Below are positions 26,464 to 35,894 of a stretch of DNA of 64,000 nt, piece by piece. The notes under the pieces are model-generated. The model was not told the origin of the DNA and searched no databases. It saw nothing but the letters and a program-made list of their open reading frames with translations. Source of the stretch: Erythrobacter insulae (lineage in GTDB: Bacteria > Pseudomonadota > Alphaproteobacteria > Sphingomonadales > Sphingomonadaceae); NCBI RefSeq assembly GCF_007004095.1, contig NZ_VHJK01000001.1:1182501-1246500 (forward strand), written 5' to 3'. The position numbers and the translations under genes are program-made. Every line of letters starts with the position of its first letter. Position 1 is the stretch's first letter.

Positions 26464-27384
26464 ATGATGCAACTCGCACCGATTTTGGTTTTCGGATACA
26501 ATCGTCCGGATAAGCTCGACCAGGTTTTGAAGTCCCTCCAGCGATGCCCGGAGTTTGCCTCCAGCTCGGTCACCATCTTCGTCGATGGATCAAAGGGTTC
26601 AGCTGATATCGCCAAGGTGGAGCAGGTCCGCGAAGTCGCTCGTTCTTTCCAGGGGCCCAATGTCACGCACCGGATCCGCGACAAGAATATCGGATTGAAA
26701 AACTCGATCCGTGAAGGCGTTTCCAAGACGTTCGAAAGCCATGAAACAGCAATCATCATAGAAGATGATCTTGTTGTTGCTCCGGGCACTCTGACTTATT
26801 TCAACGCTGCATTGCAGAAATATGCAGATGATGACCGAGTGTGGTCCGTTTCCGCCTATATGTATGAAGTGGCAAGTTGCCGCGAAAACCGCGAAGCGTT
26901 CTTTCTGCCATTTGCCAATCCGTGGGGATGGGCCACGTGGAAACGTTGCTGGCATGCGCCCGAAGTAGAAGATCAAGAGAGGGCAGCGCTGCTGGAGTCC
27001 CGCAGCTTCCAAACTTTCTTTGACGGGATCAGCACGAGAGACTTCGCCTCTATTCTTGCATTGGATGAACGCGCGCTCGTGAACAGCTGGTTCATTCACT
27101 GGTATCTGAAGATTTTCAAGGCAGGCGGGCTAACGCTTTGGCCTCCGCGATCGATGATTATGAATTCAGGCGCGGCCGACGGTACCCATGCAAGCCCATT
27201 GAACTTCCATCGTTTCTTGAAGAAAAGTCCGCTGTCGCCAGACTTTGTCCCGCAATTACCGGATGATGTCTGCGTGGATTATAAAGCGCTAGACGCCATA
27301 AGGGGGTCGCCTGACGCCAGGATTCAGCGCACTATTTCCAAATTGGGCGGCTACCGACGCCGATTAAAGGCGGCATTGCGCTAA
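26464..27384 (+). CDS. Glycosyltransferase, GT-A fold (GT2/GNT-I-like)
   Basis: A 306-residue nucleotide-sugar transferase. The N-terminus PILVFGYNRPDKLDQVLKSL, the DxD-like metal site IIIEDDLVVAPGTLTYFNAA near residue 100, and NPWGWATWKRCW are characteristic of bacterial proteins resembling the N-acetylglucosaminyltransferase I fold. Two adjacent ATGs (26464 and 26467) follow GGAG at 26457-26460; the second has the better spacing. No membrane segment is seen, so it should act at the cytosolic face. The gene converges on the GH56-like gene. Confidence 0.8.
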   Translation: MMQLAPILVFGYNRPDKLDQVLKSLQRCPEFASSSVTIFVDGSKGSADIAKVEQVREVARSFQGPNVTHRIRDKNIGLKNSIREGVSKTFESHETAIIIEDDLVVAPGTLTYFNAALQKYADDDRVWSVSAYMYEVASCRENREAFFLPFANPWGWATWKRCWHAPEVEDQERAALLESRSFQTFFDGISTRDFASILALDERALVNSWFIHWYLKIFKAGGLTLWPPRSMIMNSGAADGTHASPLNFHRFLKKSPLSPDFVPQLPDDVCVDYKALDAIRGSPDARIQRTISKLGGYRRRLKAALR

Positions 27385-27424
27385 CGCGTTTCTCCGGGCG
27401 CTTCACCGCTTCTTTGGCGGAGTA

Positions 27425-28288
27425 TTAAAGGGTCTCGAGAAATTTGCGTGTCTCGATCCACCACGGCGCTTCATCATTCCACGGCATGCTTTTCCACTTG
27501 CCGAAATCCCAGCCGCCCCAAAGGACGATCCCGTCTGCAACGCTGGCCATTGTGTCGAGCTGGAGACGCCAGAATTCCGGTGGGATAGGCGGTGGTTGCT
27601 TGCGGATTCCCTGATCATGGAAATTAGGCCAGAGAAACGCGTAAACGGGCTTGTCCGATATGCGCCGCGCCTCGGAAATTTGAGCAAGCGCATAATCACG
27701 CCAATCGCTCGGGCTGTTATAAAACGTGTAAATAGATGGCGCGAGAAAATCGACATCGGGAGCAAGCGCGGCCGACATGGAATTTTCGTCCTGCCATGAT
27801 TTGTAAGCCTTTGATATTTTAGGTTTTACTGCCCTCCAATAATCCCGCACAGGCATGTAGCCATAGAAACCGATCGCCCTATCTTTGTCAGCCTGATGGA
27901 AGGTTGCGGCGATTTTCGAGAGGCCCTGCACTGCTTCGGATGCTTTGGCTTGTCCTTCTGAGAATGAATAGAATTCAAAATCCATAACGACAGGCGTGCC
28001 GTCATCGGGCAAGGAGGCAAGCTTTTTGGCCACCAGTTCAGGGTCCGGGTCCTCGAAGTGCGAGGTGTCTTTGGGCCAGATACCCCTATCGATAATGTGT
28101 ATCGGGCTGATGCCGAATTGCGCCAAATCCGGCTTGTTTGGATACAAAAGCTCGTCAAAGACCTTGAATTTGGCGGTTTGCCCAAAAGCAGGACACCGCG
28201 CCAAGGCAGAGGCTCCTAGAGCACTGGCCCCAAAGCCGAACTCTCTTCGTGAGACGTTTTGAAACGGGGGGAGATAGCCGTTGCGCAT
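27425..28288 (-). CDS. Twin-arginine-exported GH56 hyaluronidase-like protein
   Basis: The 287 residues begin with a Tat-type signal (SRREFGFGASALGASALA, residues 13-30). The remainder resembles the TIM barrel of GH56 hyaluronidases by several ordered motifs: the catalytic-type pair D103-F-E105 in VVMDFEFYSF (bee venom enzyme has IDFERW), FYGYMP at 141-146, LAPSIY at 182-187, ISEARRI at 204-210, and GIVLWGGWDFG at 253-263. GH56 enzymes cut beta-1,4 bonds next to uronic-acid-containing disaccharides. It is the only minus-strand gene between 17 and 37 kb, lying between two glycosyltransferases, so it may trim the acidic polymer made here. The length is short for GH56. Function is inferred from remembered motifs; another glycosidase-like barrel is possible. 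Confidence 0.6.
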   Translation of the reverse strand: MRNGYLPPFQNVSRREFGFGASALGASALARCPAFGQTAKFKVFDELLYPNKPDLAQFGISPIHIIDRGIWPKDTSHFEDPDPELVAKKLASLPDDGTPVVMDFEFYSFSEGQAKASEAVQGLSKIAATFHQADKDRAIGFYGYMPVRDYWRAVKPKISKAYKSWQDENSMSAALAPDVDFLAPSIYTFYNSPSDWRDYALAQISEARRISDKPVYAFLWPNFHDQGIRKQPPPIPPEFWRLQLDTMASVADGIVLWGGWDFGKWKSMPWNDEAPWWIETRKFLETL

Positions 28289-28458
28289 TCAAAGTTCCAT
28301 TTTCAGCTGGTCAAATTTCCCAACCCTGTTATCGCTACCTATCATTGGCAGCGCTTTGCAACTAAAGTGGTTTGGCGGATTGCGCCCGTCACGTTTGATG
28401 CATTCGCATTGCTGAAACTGCCTTTAAACCACTCACTTCGTCAAATATTAAGCGCTCC

Positions 28459-29220
28459 ATGAAAATCTCCGTCGTAACCGCAGTCTATAACCGCGCCGAC
28501 ACCGTTCGTGCCGCGATTGAAAGTGTGCAGGCTCAATCTTATTCTAATATTGAACATGTGATCCAGGATGGCGGGTCGAAAGACGGAACACTTGACGTCG
28601 TTCACTCAGCATCAAACGCTCAAACAGTTGTTTTTTCCGAGCGCGACAATGGTATTTACGACGCTATCAATCGCGGCATAGCAAATACAAGCGGCGATGT
28701 GATTGGTTTGATGCATTCGGACGACATGTTTGCAGGGCCAGACGTGCTTGCCAAAGTTGCCGCAGCTTTCCAGGATTCAAGCATGGACGGTGTTTATGGT
28801 GATCTTCAATACGTCGCTTCCGATGATCCTTCGCGGATTATTCGCCACTGGCGATCAAAGGGCTATTCTCCGGCGAAGCTAAAACAGGGCTGGATGCCTC
28901 CGCATCCCACCCTTTACTTGCGCCGTCATGTATTTGACGCGAACGGCCTTTACGACACAAAACTGCAAATTGCGGCGGACTATGATGCTATGTTGCGATA
29001 CCTTGTGCACGGGAAAATTTCGCTGGCTTATATTCCCGAAGTTCTTGTCAAAATGCGCGTGGGCGGCGAAAGCAACCGCTCACTCGAGCGCATCCTGCAA
29101 AAAAGCAGGGAAGACCTCACAGCCATTCGCCGAAATGGTGTGGGGGGGATAGATGTGCTGGTTCAGAAGAACCTACGTAAGGTCGGACAATTCTTTGTGA
29201 AAGATAGAACGGGACAATGA
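28459..29220 (+). CDS. Family 2 glycosyltransferase (WcaE-like)
   Basis: A 253-residue GT-A enzyme. The N-terminal motif is [20 protein letters not shown]; the nucleotide-binding aspartates are in [10 protein letters not shown] and the DxD-like motif is [10 protein letters not shown] near residue 91. [14 protein letters not shown] and [12 protein letters not shown] are typical of the colanic-acid WcaE/WcaA-related branch. Its stop overlaps the gmd start as ATGA. The 170 bases upstream, after the GH56-like gene start, are shared by divergent promoters and show no clear gene. Confidence 0.9.
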   Translation: MKISVVTAVYNRADTVRAAIESVQAQSYSNIEHVIQDGGSKDGTLDVVHSASNAQTVVFSERDNGIYDAINRGIANTSGDVIGLMHSDDMFAGPDVLAKVAAAFQDSSMDGVYGDLQYVASDDPSRIIRHWRSKGYSPAKLKQGWMPPHPTLYLRRHVFDANGLYDTKLQIAADYDAMLRYLVHGKISLAYIPEVLVKMRVGGESNRSLERILQKSREDLTAIRRNGVGGIDVLVQKNLRKVGQFFVKDRTGQ

Positions 29221-30338
29221 CGAAGAAAGCTCTAATTACCGGGATCACTGGCCAGGATGGCTCGTATCTCGCCGAATTTCTGCTCGAAAAGGGTTATGAA
29301 GTGCACGGGATTAAACGCCGGGCCTCGCTTTTCAATACCCAGCGCATTGATCATATTTATCAAGATCCCCATGACAAAGGCCAAAGACTGAAGCTGCACT
29401 ATGGCGATCTGACTGACACTTCGAACCTTACGCGGATCATCAAAGAGGTCGAGCCGGACGAAGTCTACAACCTCGCGGCGCAAAGCCATGTGGCGGTTAG
29501 TTTTGAAGCGCCGGAATATACCGCAGATGTCGATGGCATAGGGACTTTAAGGATGCTTGAAGCGATCCGGTTCCTGGGCATGGAAGAAAAGACGCGCTTT
29601 TATCAGGCATCAACTTCTGAGCTTTACGGTTTGGTGCAGGAGACGCCGCAAAAAGAGACAACTCCATTCTACCCGCGCTCCCCTTATGCCGTTGCCAAGC
29701 TGTATTCGTATTGGATTACGGTCAATTACCGCGAGGCTTACGGAATGTATGCCTGCAACGGAATTCTGTTTAACCACGAGAGCCCGCGTCGCGGAGAGAC
29801 TTTTGTAACCCGTAAGATCACGCGCGGCCTTGCCAATATTGCACAAGGCCTCGAGCCGTGCCTGCATATGGGCAATATCGATGCGCTGCGTGATTGGGGG
29901 CATGCGCGTGATTATGTCCGTATGCAGTGGATGATGTTGCAGCAAGACGCCGCAGATGATTTCGTTATTGCGACCGGACGCCAGTATTCTGTCCGCGAAT
30001 TCATCCGCTGGTCAGCAGAAGGGCTCGGCGTCACTCTGGAATTTTCCGGAGCGGGGGTTGATGAGGTGGCAACGGTCGCCGCGATCAACGGTGAGAAAGC
30101 GCCCGCACTTAAAGTCGGTGATGTAGTGCTGCGGATTGATCCGCGCTATTTCCGTCCTGCAGAAGTCGAGACGTTGCTGGGTGATCCTACAAAAGCCCGC
30201 GAAAAGCTGGGTTGGGAGCCGGAGATCACCACACGTGAAATGTGCGCCGAAATGGTTGCCGAGGATTTGCAGGCTGCACAGCGGCACGCATTCTTGGCCA
30301 AAAGTGGATATGAAATGCCTGTCAGCATCGAAAGCTGA
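29217..30338 (+). CDS. gmd: GDP-mannose 4,6-dehydratase
   Basis: Gmd converts GDP-mannose to GDP-4-keto-6-deoxymannose in the cytosol, the first step to GDP-fucose, GDP-rhamnose or related sugars. The NADP site [18 protein letters not shown] starts at residue 8; [16 protein letters not shown] holds the catalytic Ser/Glu and [15 protein letters not shown] the Tyr/Lys pair; [16 protein letters not shown] is diagnostic. Length 373 is normal. The fucose synthase partner fcl is at 45.1 kb on the other strand, 15 kb away. Confidence 0.96.
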   Translation: MTKKALITGITGQDGSYLAEFLLEKGYEVHGIKRRASLFNTQRIDHIYQDPHDKGQRLKLHYGDLTDTSNLTRIIKEVEPDEVYNLAAQSHVAVSFEAPEYTADVDGIGTLRMLEAIRFLGMEEKTRFYQASTSELYGLVQETPQKETTPFYPRSPYAVAKLYSYWITVNYREAYGMYACNGILFNHESPRRGETFVTRKITRGLANIAQGLEPCLHMGNIDALRDWGHARDYVRMQWMMLQQDAADDFVIATGRQYSVREFIRWSAEGLGVTLEFSGAGVDEVATVAAINGEKAPALKVGDVVLRIDPRYFRPAEVETLLGDPTKAREKLGWEPEITTREMCAEMVAEDLQAAQRHAFLAKSGYEMPVSIES

Positions 30339-30354
30339 TAAGAGTGTGGCGCGG

Positions 30355-31761
30355 ATGATGAAGCTTCAGGCAACCCGACACCTTCAGCCTAACCCAAACT
30401 TTGCCCTCATTGCCGCTGCACTATTGATAGTGGTGGTCGGGCTTTTCGGAGGCAGTTCACGCCACGATGCTGTGCAAAATCTGGCGCTGCGTCCGCTTGT
30501 TGCATTGTTCCTGATTCCTGCACTGTATTTTGCAGGCGGCGAGGCAATGAGGAGGGGGCGCTCTCTGCTTATAATTCTGGGTTTACTCGGCGTGTGGATG
30601 GCCGTTCAGCTCGTTCCCTTGCCGCCCAGCTTTTGGCAGTCTCTGCCGATGCGCGAATCCATTGCCGAGATGGACCAGCTGGTCGGCCTGCAAGGGACCT
30701 GGCGCCCAATCTCGCTCGCGCCAAGCCGCGGGTGGAATGCACTTTTCTCTTTGATTGTGCCGATTGTTGCCCTGCTTTTGGTTTTGTCGATGCGGTTAAA
30801 GGGCCGAACGCTGCTGATACTGATTGCTGGTCTTGCAGCGATTGATGCGGTCTTTGGCCTGTTGCAGGTTTCGCTCAGCGGTGACAGGCTTTTGTACTTG
30901 TACAAGATCACCAATTCGGGCTCACCGGTTGGGCTCTTTGCCAATGAAAATCATTCCGCAATTTTTTCGGTACTGGGCTTGCTGGTACTGGCGCGGCTCG
31001 GCCTGACTTCGGCGGCTTTCAAAGAGCCTCCTTGGGCGCGTCTTCTGTATTCATTCGCCTATGTTCTGTTGGTGTTAGTTGCATTGGTTAGCGGCTCTCG
31101 TGCTGGCTTGGTCGCGGCTCTGCTCGCCCTTTGTGCAACAGCTGCGATGGCTTGGTTTGCACGTCAAGGGAGTGCCAGTCGTCCAAATCGAATCGGCACC
31201 GTCACTCAATCAAATCTTCCAACGCCAACGGCCCGCACTCTTTTGATCGTATTTGTGGCGCTATCTGGCGCTGTGCTGGCGGCGTTCTTCTTTCTGGAGG
31301 GCTCCCCTGGCTTGACCTCTTTTGTCGGCCAAAATGCTATGGAAGATCTGCGTTGGAAGATCTGGCCGATTTTGCAGGAGATGATTTCTGTTTTCTGGCT
31401 GCTCGGCACTGGTTTTGGCTCTTTTAACGAGGTGTATTACACATTTGAGCCAACAGAATTGTTGTCTCCGAGCTATGTCAATCAGGCGCATAACGATTGG
31501 GCGCAGTACCTTATCGAAGGCGGCGTTCCTGCAGCCGCGCTTTTTGCGGCGTTTGTGGTTTGGATGCGGAAGAGCGCGCTCTGCTTGCTCTCCTCTTCAA
31601 AACCGCTTTTCATAATGTGCTTTTGGTTGCCGATTTTCATCATTATTGTGGCAGCGTCAGTGGTCGATTACCCTCTTCGCACCCCTATCTTTCAGCTTGT
31701 ATTTGTCTGGCTTTTGCTTGCGCTCGACGAGGATGGTGAAAGCCAACGACCATCCTCCTGA
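30355..31761 (+). CDS. O-antigen ligase/polymerase-like membrane protein, second copy
   Basis: A 468-residue protein with about eleven hydrophobic segments. The periplasmic loop includes SPVGLFANENHSAIFSVLGL and the Wzy_C/WaaL motif GTGFGSFNEVYYTF followed by VNQAHNDWAQYLIEGGVPAA, with the conserved N-x-x-H-N-D-W of O-antigen ligases. The start is one of two adjacent ATGs at 30355/30358; the open frame extends back into gmd but that part is not credible. It sits directly before wza and wzc, so it is the likelier polymerase for the exported chain. Confidence 0.87.
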   Translation: MMKLQATRHLQPNPNFALIAAALLIVVVGLFGGSSRHDAVQNLALRPLVALFLIPALYFAGGEAMRRGRSLLIILGLLGVWMAVQLVPLPPSFWQSLPMRESIAEMDQLVGLQGTWRPISLAPSRGWNALFSLIVPIVALLLVLSMRLKGRTLLILIAGLAAIDAVFGLLQVSLSGDRLLYLYKITNSGSPVGLFANENHSAIFSVLGLLVLARLGLTSAAFKEPPWARLLYSFAYVLLVLVALVSGSRAGLVAALLALCATAAMAWFARQGSASRPNRIGTVTQSNLPTPTARTLLIVFVALSGAVLAAFFFLEGSPGLTSFVGQNAMEDLRWKIWPILQEMISVFWLLGTGFGSFNEVYYTFEPTELLSPSYVNQAHNDWAQYLIEGGVPAAALFAAFVVWMRKSALCLLSSSKPLFIMCFWLPIFIIIVAASVVDYPLRTPIFQLVFVWLLLALDEDGESQRPSS

Positions 31762-31836
31762 TAGCGGTTGATGCCCCCGACAATTTGTTTAAGGGATATA
31801 CCACTATGATTTCTAAGATGCCGCGAGACTGATCTG

Positions 31837-32544
31837 ATGACATCCCAATTAAAAATTCTGGTCATTTCGCTTGCTGCTTTAACGCTGAACGCATGCGCGA
31901 CGGATCGAACCTTTGGGGCTGCGTCGAGTATTGAGGTCACCGAACTAGAGGACTTGCCGGCTCCGGTTTACGAAATTGGCTACACTATCGGGCCTCAGGA
32001 AAAGCTCGAAATCATTGTAGTCGGCGCCGAAGACATTAGCGGAGCATTTTTTACAGACGGATTGGGAAATGTGACCTTCCCGTTGTTGGGAAAGTTGGAG
32101 CTCGCTGAAAAATCTGCGACGCAAGCTGGCGAAATCATTGCTGATCGGCTGCGCGGCAAATATCTGATCGACCCACAAGTGCGAGTTATCCCAGAAGAAC
32201 CCGCGCCGCCTACCATTTCGATTGGCGGTCAGGTGGAGCGCCCCGGCGCCTATCCCGCTGTTGGGAAGACAACACTTCTTAGGTTGATCAATCAGGCCGA
32301 GGGATTTGGCTCTTATGCAAAGACCGACGATGTTCTGATTATGCGTACCGTCGATGGCCTACAATATATCGGCTTGTATAACGCCGGGGCCATTATGCGC
32401 GGGAATTATCCTGACCCGCAGTTGTTTGCGAATGATGTTGTGATGGTCGGTGATTCTGCGGCCAAACGCCGGATCGAAACGATCCTTGGACTGGTGCCAA
32501 TCTTCACTTCCTCCGTCATCCTTGTTGACCGCGTAGTCCGCTAA
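31837..32544 (+). CDS. Polysaccharide export lipoprotein (Wza/BexD type)
   Basis: A 235-residue outer-membrane export protein. The lipobox is LTLNAC with the cysteine at residue 20, giving a lipid-anchored mature protein. The Poly_export domain starts with YTIGPQEKLEIIVVGAEDIS, and a SLBB-like repeat follows in PTISIGGQVERPGAYPAVGK. It should form the outer-membrane channel together with the Wzc homologue encoded 24 bases downstream. It is shorter than E. coli Wza, as usual for this alphaproteobacterial type. Confidence 0.92.
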   Translation: MTSQLKILVISLAALTLNACATDRTFGAASSIEVTELEDLPAPVYEIGYTIGPQEKLEIIVVGAEDISGAFFTDGLGNVTFPLLGKLELAEKSATQAGEIIADRLRGKYLIDPQVRVIPEEPAPPTISIGGQVERPGAYPAVGKTTLLRLINQAEGFGSYAKTDDVLIMRTVDGLQYIGLYNAGAIMRGNYPDPQLFANDVVMVGDSAAKRRIETILGLVPIFTSSVILVDRVVR

Positions 32545-32568
32545 AAAGAGAGAGTTGCAGGCAACAAG

Positions 32569-34713
32569 ATGCAGATGATGGACCCCGCAGCCGGTGACGA
32601 TGCCAATCCCTATGAAAAGGGCAACGGTTTCTCGTTGGATATCGAACGGTACCTCAATGAACTCTTTGCGCTAAAATACTGGCTCGCTGGGATTGTTGCG
32701 GGCGCCGTGCTGCTTGGTGTTCTCGCGACATTGCTGGCGACCAAACTGTATCAAGCCGATGCCCGCATTGAGATTTCGCTGGATGCGACCAATCTGACCG
32801 ACATCGATCCAGTCAGATCGCGCTCGCGGGCAGCTGAACTGCAATATCTCAACACTCAGTATGAATTGCTCGAATCGCGTTTCATGGCTTCACGTGTCGT
32901 CGACGCGGCGAATCTCACGCGGGATCCAGAATTTTTTGAAATTTTTCAGATAGCCGAAGCGGATGCGATCAACGAAAATGACGTTGAGAAGCTGTTGCTT
33001 GCGAACATTACAATCGAGCCATTGGCTCAATCAACTCTCGTCGATGTAAGCTTTTCCAGCCCATCTCCGGAGCTTTCACAGAAAATAGCCAATTTGTGGG
33101 CTGAAGAATTTGTTGCTTCGAATTACGAGAAGCTTTTCGGCGAAAACGTTGAAGCACGTGAATTCCTCAGTGAGCAGATCGCTGAGCTGCGCGAAAAGCT
33201 GGCTGTCTCGGAAGAGGCGCTTGTCGATTACGCCATCACCAATCAATTGCTTGTCGTTGAATCGGTCCGCTCTGACGGGAATTCAGGCTCGGATACGGCG
33301 AGCCAGTCGCTGATCGCCAATGATGTGACCACTCTAAACCAGTCATTGGCTCAGGCGACTGCGGATAGAATTGCCGCGCAGGGAGCGCTTGTTTCAGGCG
33401 ACTTCCCGAGCCAGGATCCACGCAATCAATTGCGTTCGGAGCTGGTCCAGGCTGAAGCGGAACTGGCGAGGCTTCAGTCTCTTTTCGGACCTGATTATCC
33501 GGCTTTGGTTCAACAGCAGGCACTGGTTGATTCGCTCACCGTTTCTTTGAACGGCCGCGTGCGTGCCGCGTTTGAGGCAGCGAAGATACGAGAAGGCAAT
33601 CTGCGTTCGGAACTTGAGCGAGCAAAGCGCGAGTTTCTCGGCCAGCAGGGTCAGGGAATCCAGTACGGTATCCTCAAACGCGAAGTGGATACCAACCGTG
33701 AACTCTACGAAGCCCTTCTCCAACGTTTCAAAGAATTGGAAGCGTCCGGCGCAGGTAAAAATACCATTCAATTGATCGACCGGGCTGAAGAGCCTGAGTT
33801 CCCATACTCGCCTTCTTTGATCCAGAATATTGCGATTGGGCTGGTCGTTGGTCTTATCCTGTGTGCTCTGCTGATCTATCTTCGTGTCCTTCTAAGCGAG
33901 ACGGTGCGTGACCCGCAAGAGCTCGAGCGTAGGCTGGCCATTCCGAACCTCGGTGTTGTTCCGGAATCGAAGAATCCAGATATTGTCGGAGAGCTCTCCC
34001 AGGTATCTTCAGAAGTGAATGAGGCCTATAAATCGGTTCGCACAAACCTGACGCTTTTGACGCCGCAAGGCGCTCCACAGGTTATGATGGTTACCTCGAC
34101 CGTCCCGGGAGAGGGCAAAAGCATTACCGCCACTGGTATCGCGGCAAACTTTGCGCGCATTGGCAAGCGAACACTTTTGCTGGATGCCGACCTGCGGAAT
34201 TCAAAACTTGTCGGCACTTTAGGACCCGACAGCGTTGAATCAGCCGCGGTTGTCGATTTGCTGACCAATGAAGCTCCGCTGATGTCTGCTGTCACCCGCC
34301 ATGATGAGTTTGGTTTCGATTATCTTCTGGCTGGACGTACGCCGCCGAATCCGGCTGAACTTCTGGCTGGCAGCCGCCTTACTCAGCTCGTTGAGGAGGC
34401 CCGTAACAATTACGATATCATCATTATCGACAGCGCCCCAATGCTCTCGCTTAGCGATGCTGTCGAGGTTTCCCGCGCTGTCGATGGCGCAATCTATGTC
34501 ATACAGTATGATCGTATGAAAATCCGTAACATCGAACAAGCTCTTGAACGCTTGCGCCGTTCGGGCACTCAGATTTTCGGGGCGATCGTAACACAGGCGA
34601 GCACGACCGGTTACGGCTATGGGTACGGCTATGGGTACGGCTATGGCTATGGCTATGGCGCAGAACCCGGCGACGCAGCCGAAGATGGTGTAGCCGGCAC
34701 TTCCCGGAATTGA
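32569..34713 (+). CDS. Polysaccharide co-polymerase and BY-kinase (Wzc-like)
   Basis: A 714-residue inner-membrane tyrosine autokinase that controls chain length and export. The Wzz domain begins after residue 20, with TM1 about 37-58; a coiled-coil region spans about 180-400; TM2 is about 418-443. The cytosolic kinase has Walker A VPGEGKSITA (near 512), Walker A' LLLDADLRNSK (near 538) and Walker B DIIIIDSAPML (near 616). The tail contains eight tyrosines alternating with glycine (Y682 to Y696), the autophosphorylation cluster. Both parts are fused in one chain, as in Proteobacteria. It follows wza. Confidence 0.95.
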   Translation: MQMMDPAAGDDANPYEKGNGFSLDIERYLNELFALKYWLAGIVAGAVLLGVLATLLATKLYQADARIEISLDATNLTDIDPVRSRSRAAELQYLNTQYELLESRFMASRVVDAANLTRDPEFFEIFQIAEADAINENDVEKLLLANITIEPLAQSTLVDVSFSSPSPELSQKIANLWAEEFVASNYEKLFGENVEAREFLSEQIAELREKLAVSEEALVDYAITNQLLVVESVRSDGNSGSDTASQSLIANDVTTLNQSLAQATADRIAAQGALVSGDFPSQDPRNQLRSELVQAEAELARLQSLFGPDYPALVQQQALVDSLTVSLNGRVRAAFEAAKIREGNLRSELERAKREFLGQQGQGIQYGILKREVDTNRELYEALLQRFKELEASGAGKNTIQLIDRAEEPEFPYSPSLIQNIAIGLVVGLILCALLIYLRVLLSETVRDPQELERRLAIPNLGVVPESKNPDIVGELSQVSSEVNEAYKSVRTNLTLLTPQGAPQVMMVTSTVPGEGKSITATGIAANFARIGKRTLLLDADLRNSKLVGTLGPDSVESAAVVDLLTNEAPLMSAVTRHDEFGFDYLLAGRTPPNPAELLAGSRLTQLVEEARNNYDIIIIDSAPMLSLSDAVEVSRAVDGAIYVIQYDRMKIRNIEQALERLRRSGTQIFGAIVTQASTTGYGYGYGYGYGYGYGYGAEPGDAAEDGVAGTSRN
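34609..34659 (+). repeat. Gly-Tyr coding repeat at the Wzc C-terminus
   Basis: Eight alternating Gly-Tyr pairs plus a final Gly are encoded by a 6-base and 12-base periodic sequence (units such as GGCTATGGGTAC). It encodes the phosphorylatable tail. Slippage by six bases would add or remove one tyrosine in frame. Confidence 0.9.
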
Positions 34714-34724
34714 AGCTCCTGGTG

Positions 34725-35894
34725 ATGGCGCGTTTCAATTTTGTCAGGGCAGCGGCAGCAATTACAATTGCCCTGAGTGTAGCTGTGGTCCTTGCGATGC
34801 AAGCTGCCAGCGCGGTTCTTGTGGGGCAACCTGCGGTGGTGGCTTTTGGTTTAAGTCTTTGGAGCGGGCAGGGTCGAGAGCAAATGGCATTTGCGCGTTT
34901 TTCCGATGGCGTGACTTCCGTGGATCAAATGGCGAATGCAGCCAGCGCCGCTAGGCAGGATGCGCTCAGTGCTTTGGCGATAGAGCCTTATGCAACCGAA
35001 GCTCACGTGATCCTGGCTCTTTCACAAACAACGGCAGAGGAAGGCGGGAAGCTCGTTGAACTGGCCGCCAAGTCCAATAAACGCGTCCTTTCGCTACAAG
35101 GCTTACTGCTTCAGGATCAACTTGCCGCATCAGACGCGCAGGGTGCTATCGAAACGCTCGACAAAATCTTGCGCGTGCACACCGCCCGCAGAAACGAATT
35201 TTACCAGGTCCTCGTCAAAGCGCTTGTCGAAGACGCGACTGTGCCGGTTTTCGCCGAAACTCTTTCCAACAAGACGGATTGGCATGAAGGCTTCTTGTAT
35301 GCTGCGCTGAGCGTCCCGGAGGCCTTGCCAAATCTTGCTTTGCTACGCCCTCAGATCGAAGTCCAAGACGAACGGATCGACCGCCTGCTCATCTCACGTC
35401 TCGCAAGGGAAGGGGAGCCAGAAAAGGCGGCCGAACTTTACAGGCTCCTTTCGGAGCAGAATCAAGGCGGTGAAGCCGGCTGTTCTCAACAATGGACATC
35501 GCGCTTTCCGCCGTTTGATTGGGCTCTGGCGGACGAGAGCGGCTTTCGCGCTCAAGCCAGCAGAGACGGGTCTTTGTTGGAGGTTTATGTACGCTCTGGA
35601 AAGGGCGGGGCCGTTGCCTCACGCGTATTCGAATTGCCCGGTGGCTCATTTCAGGTCACGGTACGTCATAGCGACATCACCCCGCGACAGGCAGAGGGAG
35701 CCCGGCTTAAGGTAGCATGCATCACCAACAGGCGGACATTGTTGGATGAAACTCTCCAGCCGAAAGGATCTGTATTCGAAGTGCCTGATCCGAATTCTGA
35801 ATGCGATTATGCGCTGGTTCAGCTTTTCGCGCGGGCTTGGACAGGCTCGCCTGCCTTCACTTTCGAAATCGAACATATTGGCATTGACTCATAA
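34725..35894 (+). CDS. Membrane-anchored protein of unknown function in the EPS operon
   Basis: A 389-residue protein starting 11 bases after the wzc stop, so probably made with it. A hydrophobic N-terminal segment (about residues 5-35, ITIALSVAVVLAMQAASAVL) is a signal anchor or signal peptide. The middle, about 55-250, is helical with TPR/solenoid-like spacing of Ala/Leu. The last 130 residues have a beta-rich look with three cysteines (EAGCSQQW, VACITN, NSECDYA), suggesting a periplasmic domain with disulfides. I recognise no family. Position between wzc and ugd suggests a periplasmic assembly or export factor. Confidence 0.72.
   Translation: MARFNFVRAAAAITIALSVAVVLAMQAASAVLVGQPAVVAFGLSLWSGQGREQMAFARFSDGVTSVDQMANAASAARQDALSALAIEPYATEAHVILALSQTTAEEGGKLVELAAKSNKRVLSLQGLLLQDQLAASDAQGAIETLDKILRVHTARRNEFYQVLVKALVEDATVPVFAETLSNKTDWHEGFLYAALSVPEALPNLALLRPQIEVQDERIDRLLISRLAREGEPEKAAELYRLLSEQNQGGEAGCSQQWTSRFPPFDWALADESGFRAQASRDGSLLEVYVRSGKGGAVASRVFELPGGSFQVTVRHSDITPRQAEGARLKVACITNRRTLLDETLQPKGSVFEVPDPNSECDYALVQLFARAWTGSPAFTFEIEHIGIDS

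Noticed and set aside
28259..28462. 67-codon frame between the GH56-like gene and the glycosyltransferase
   Set aside because: It starts with TTG inside the divergent gene and has no ribosome site or recognisable sequence.
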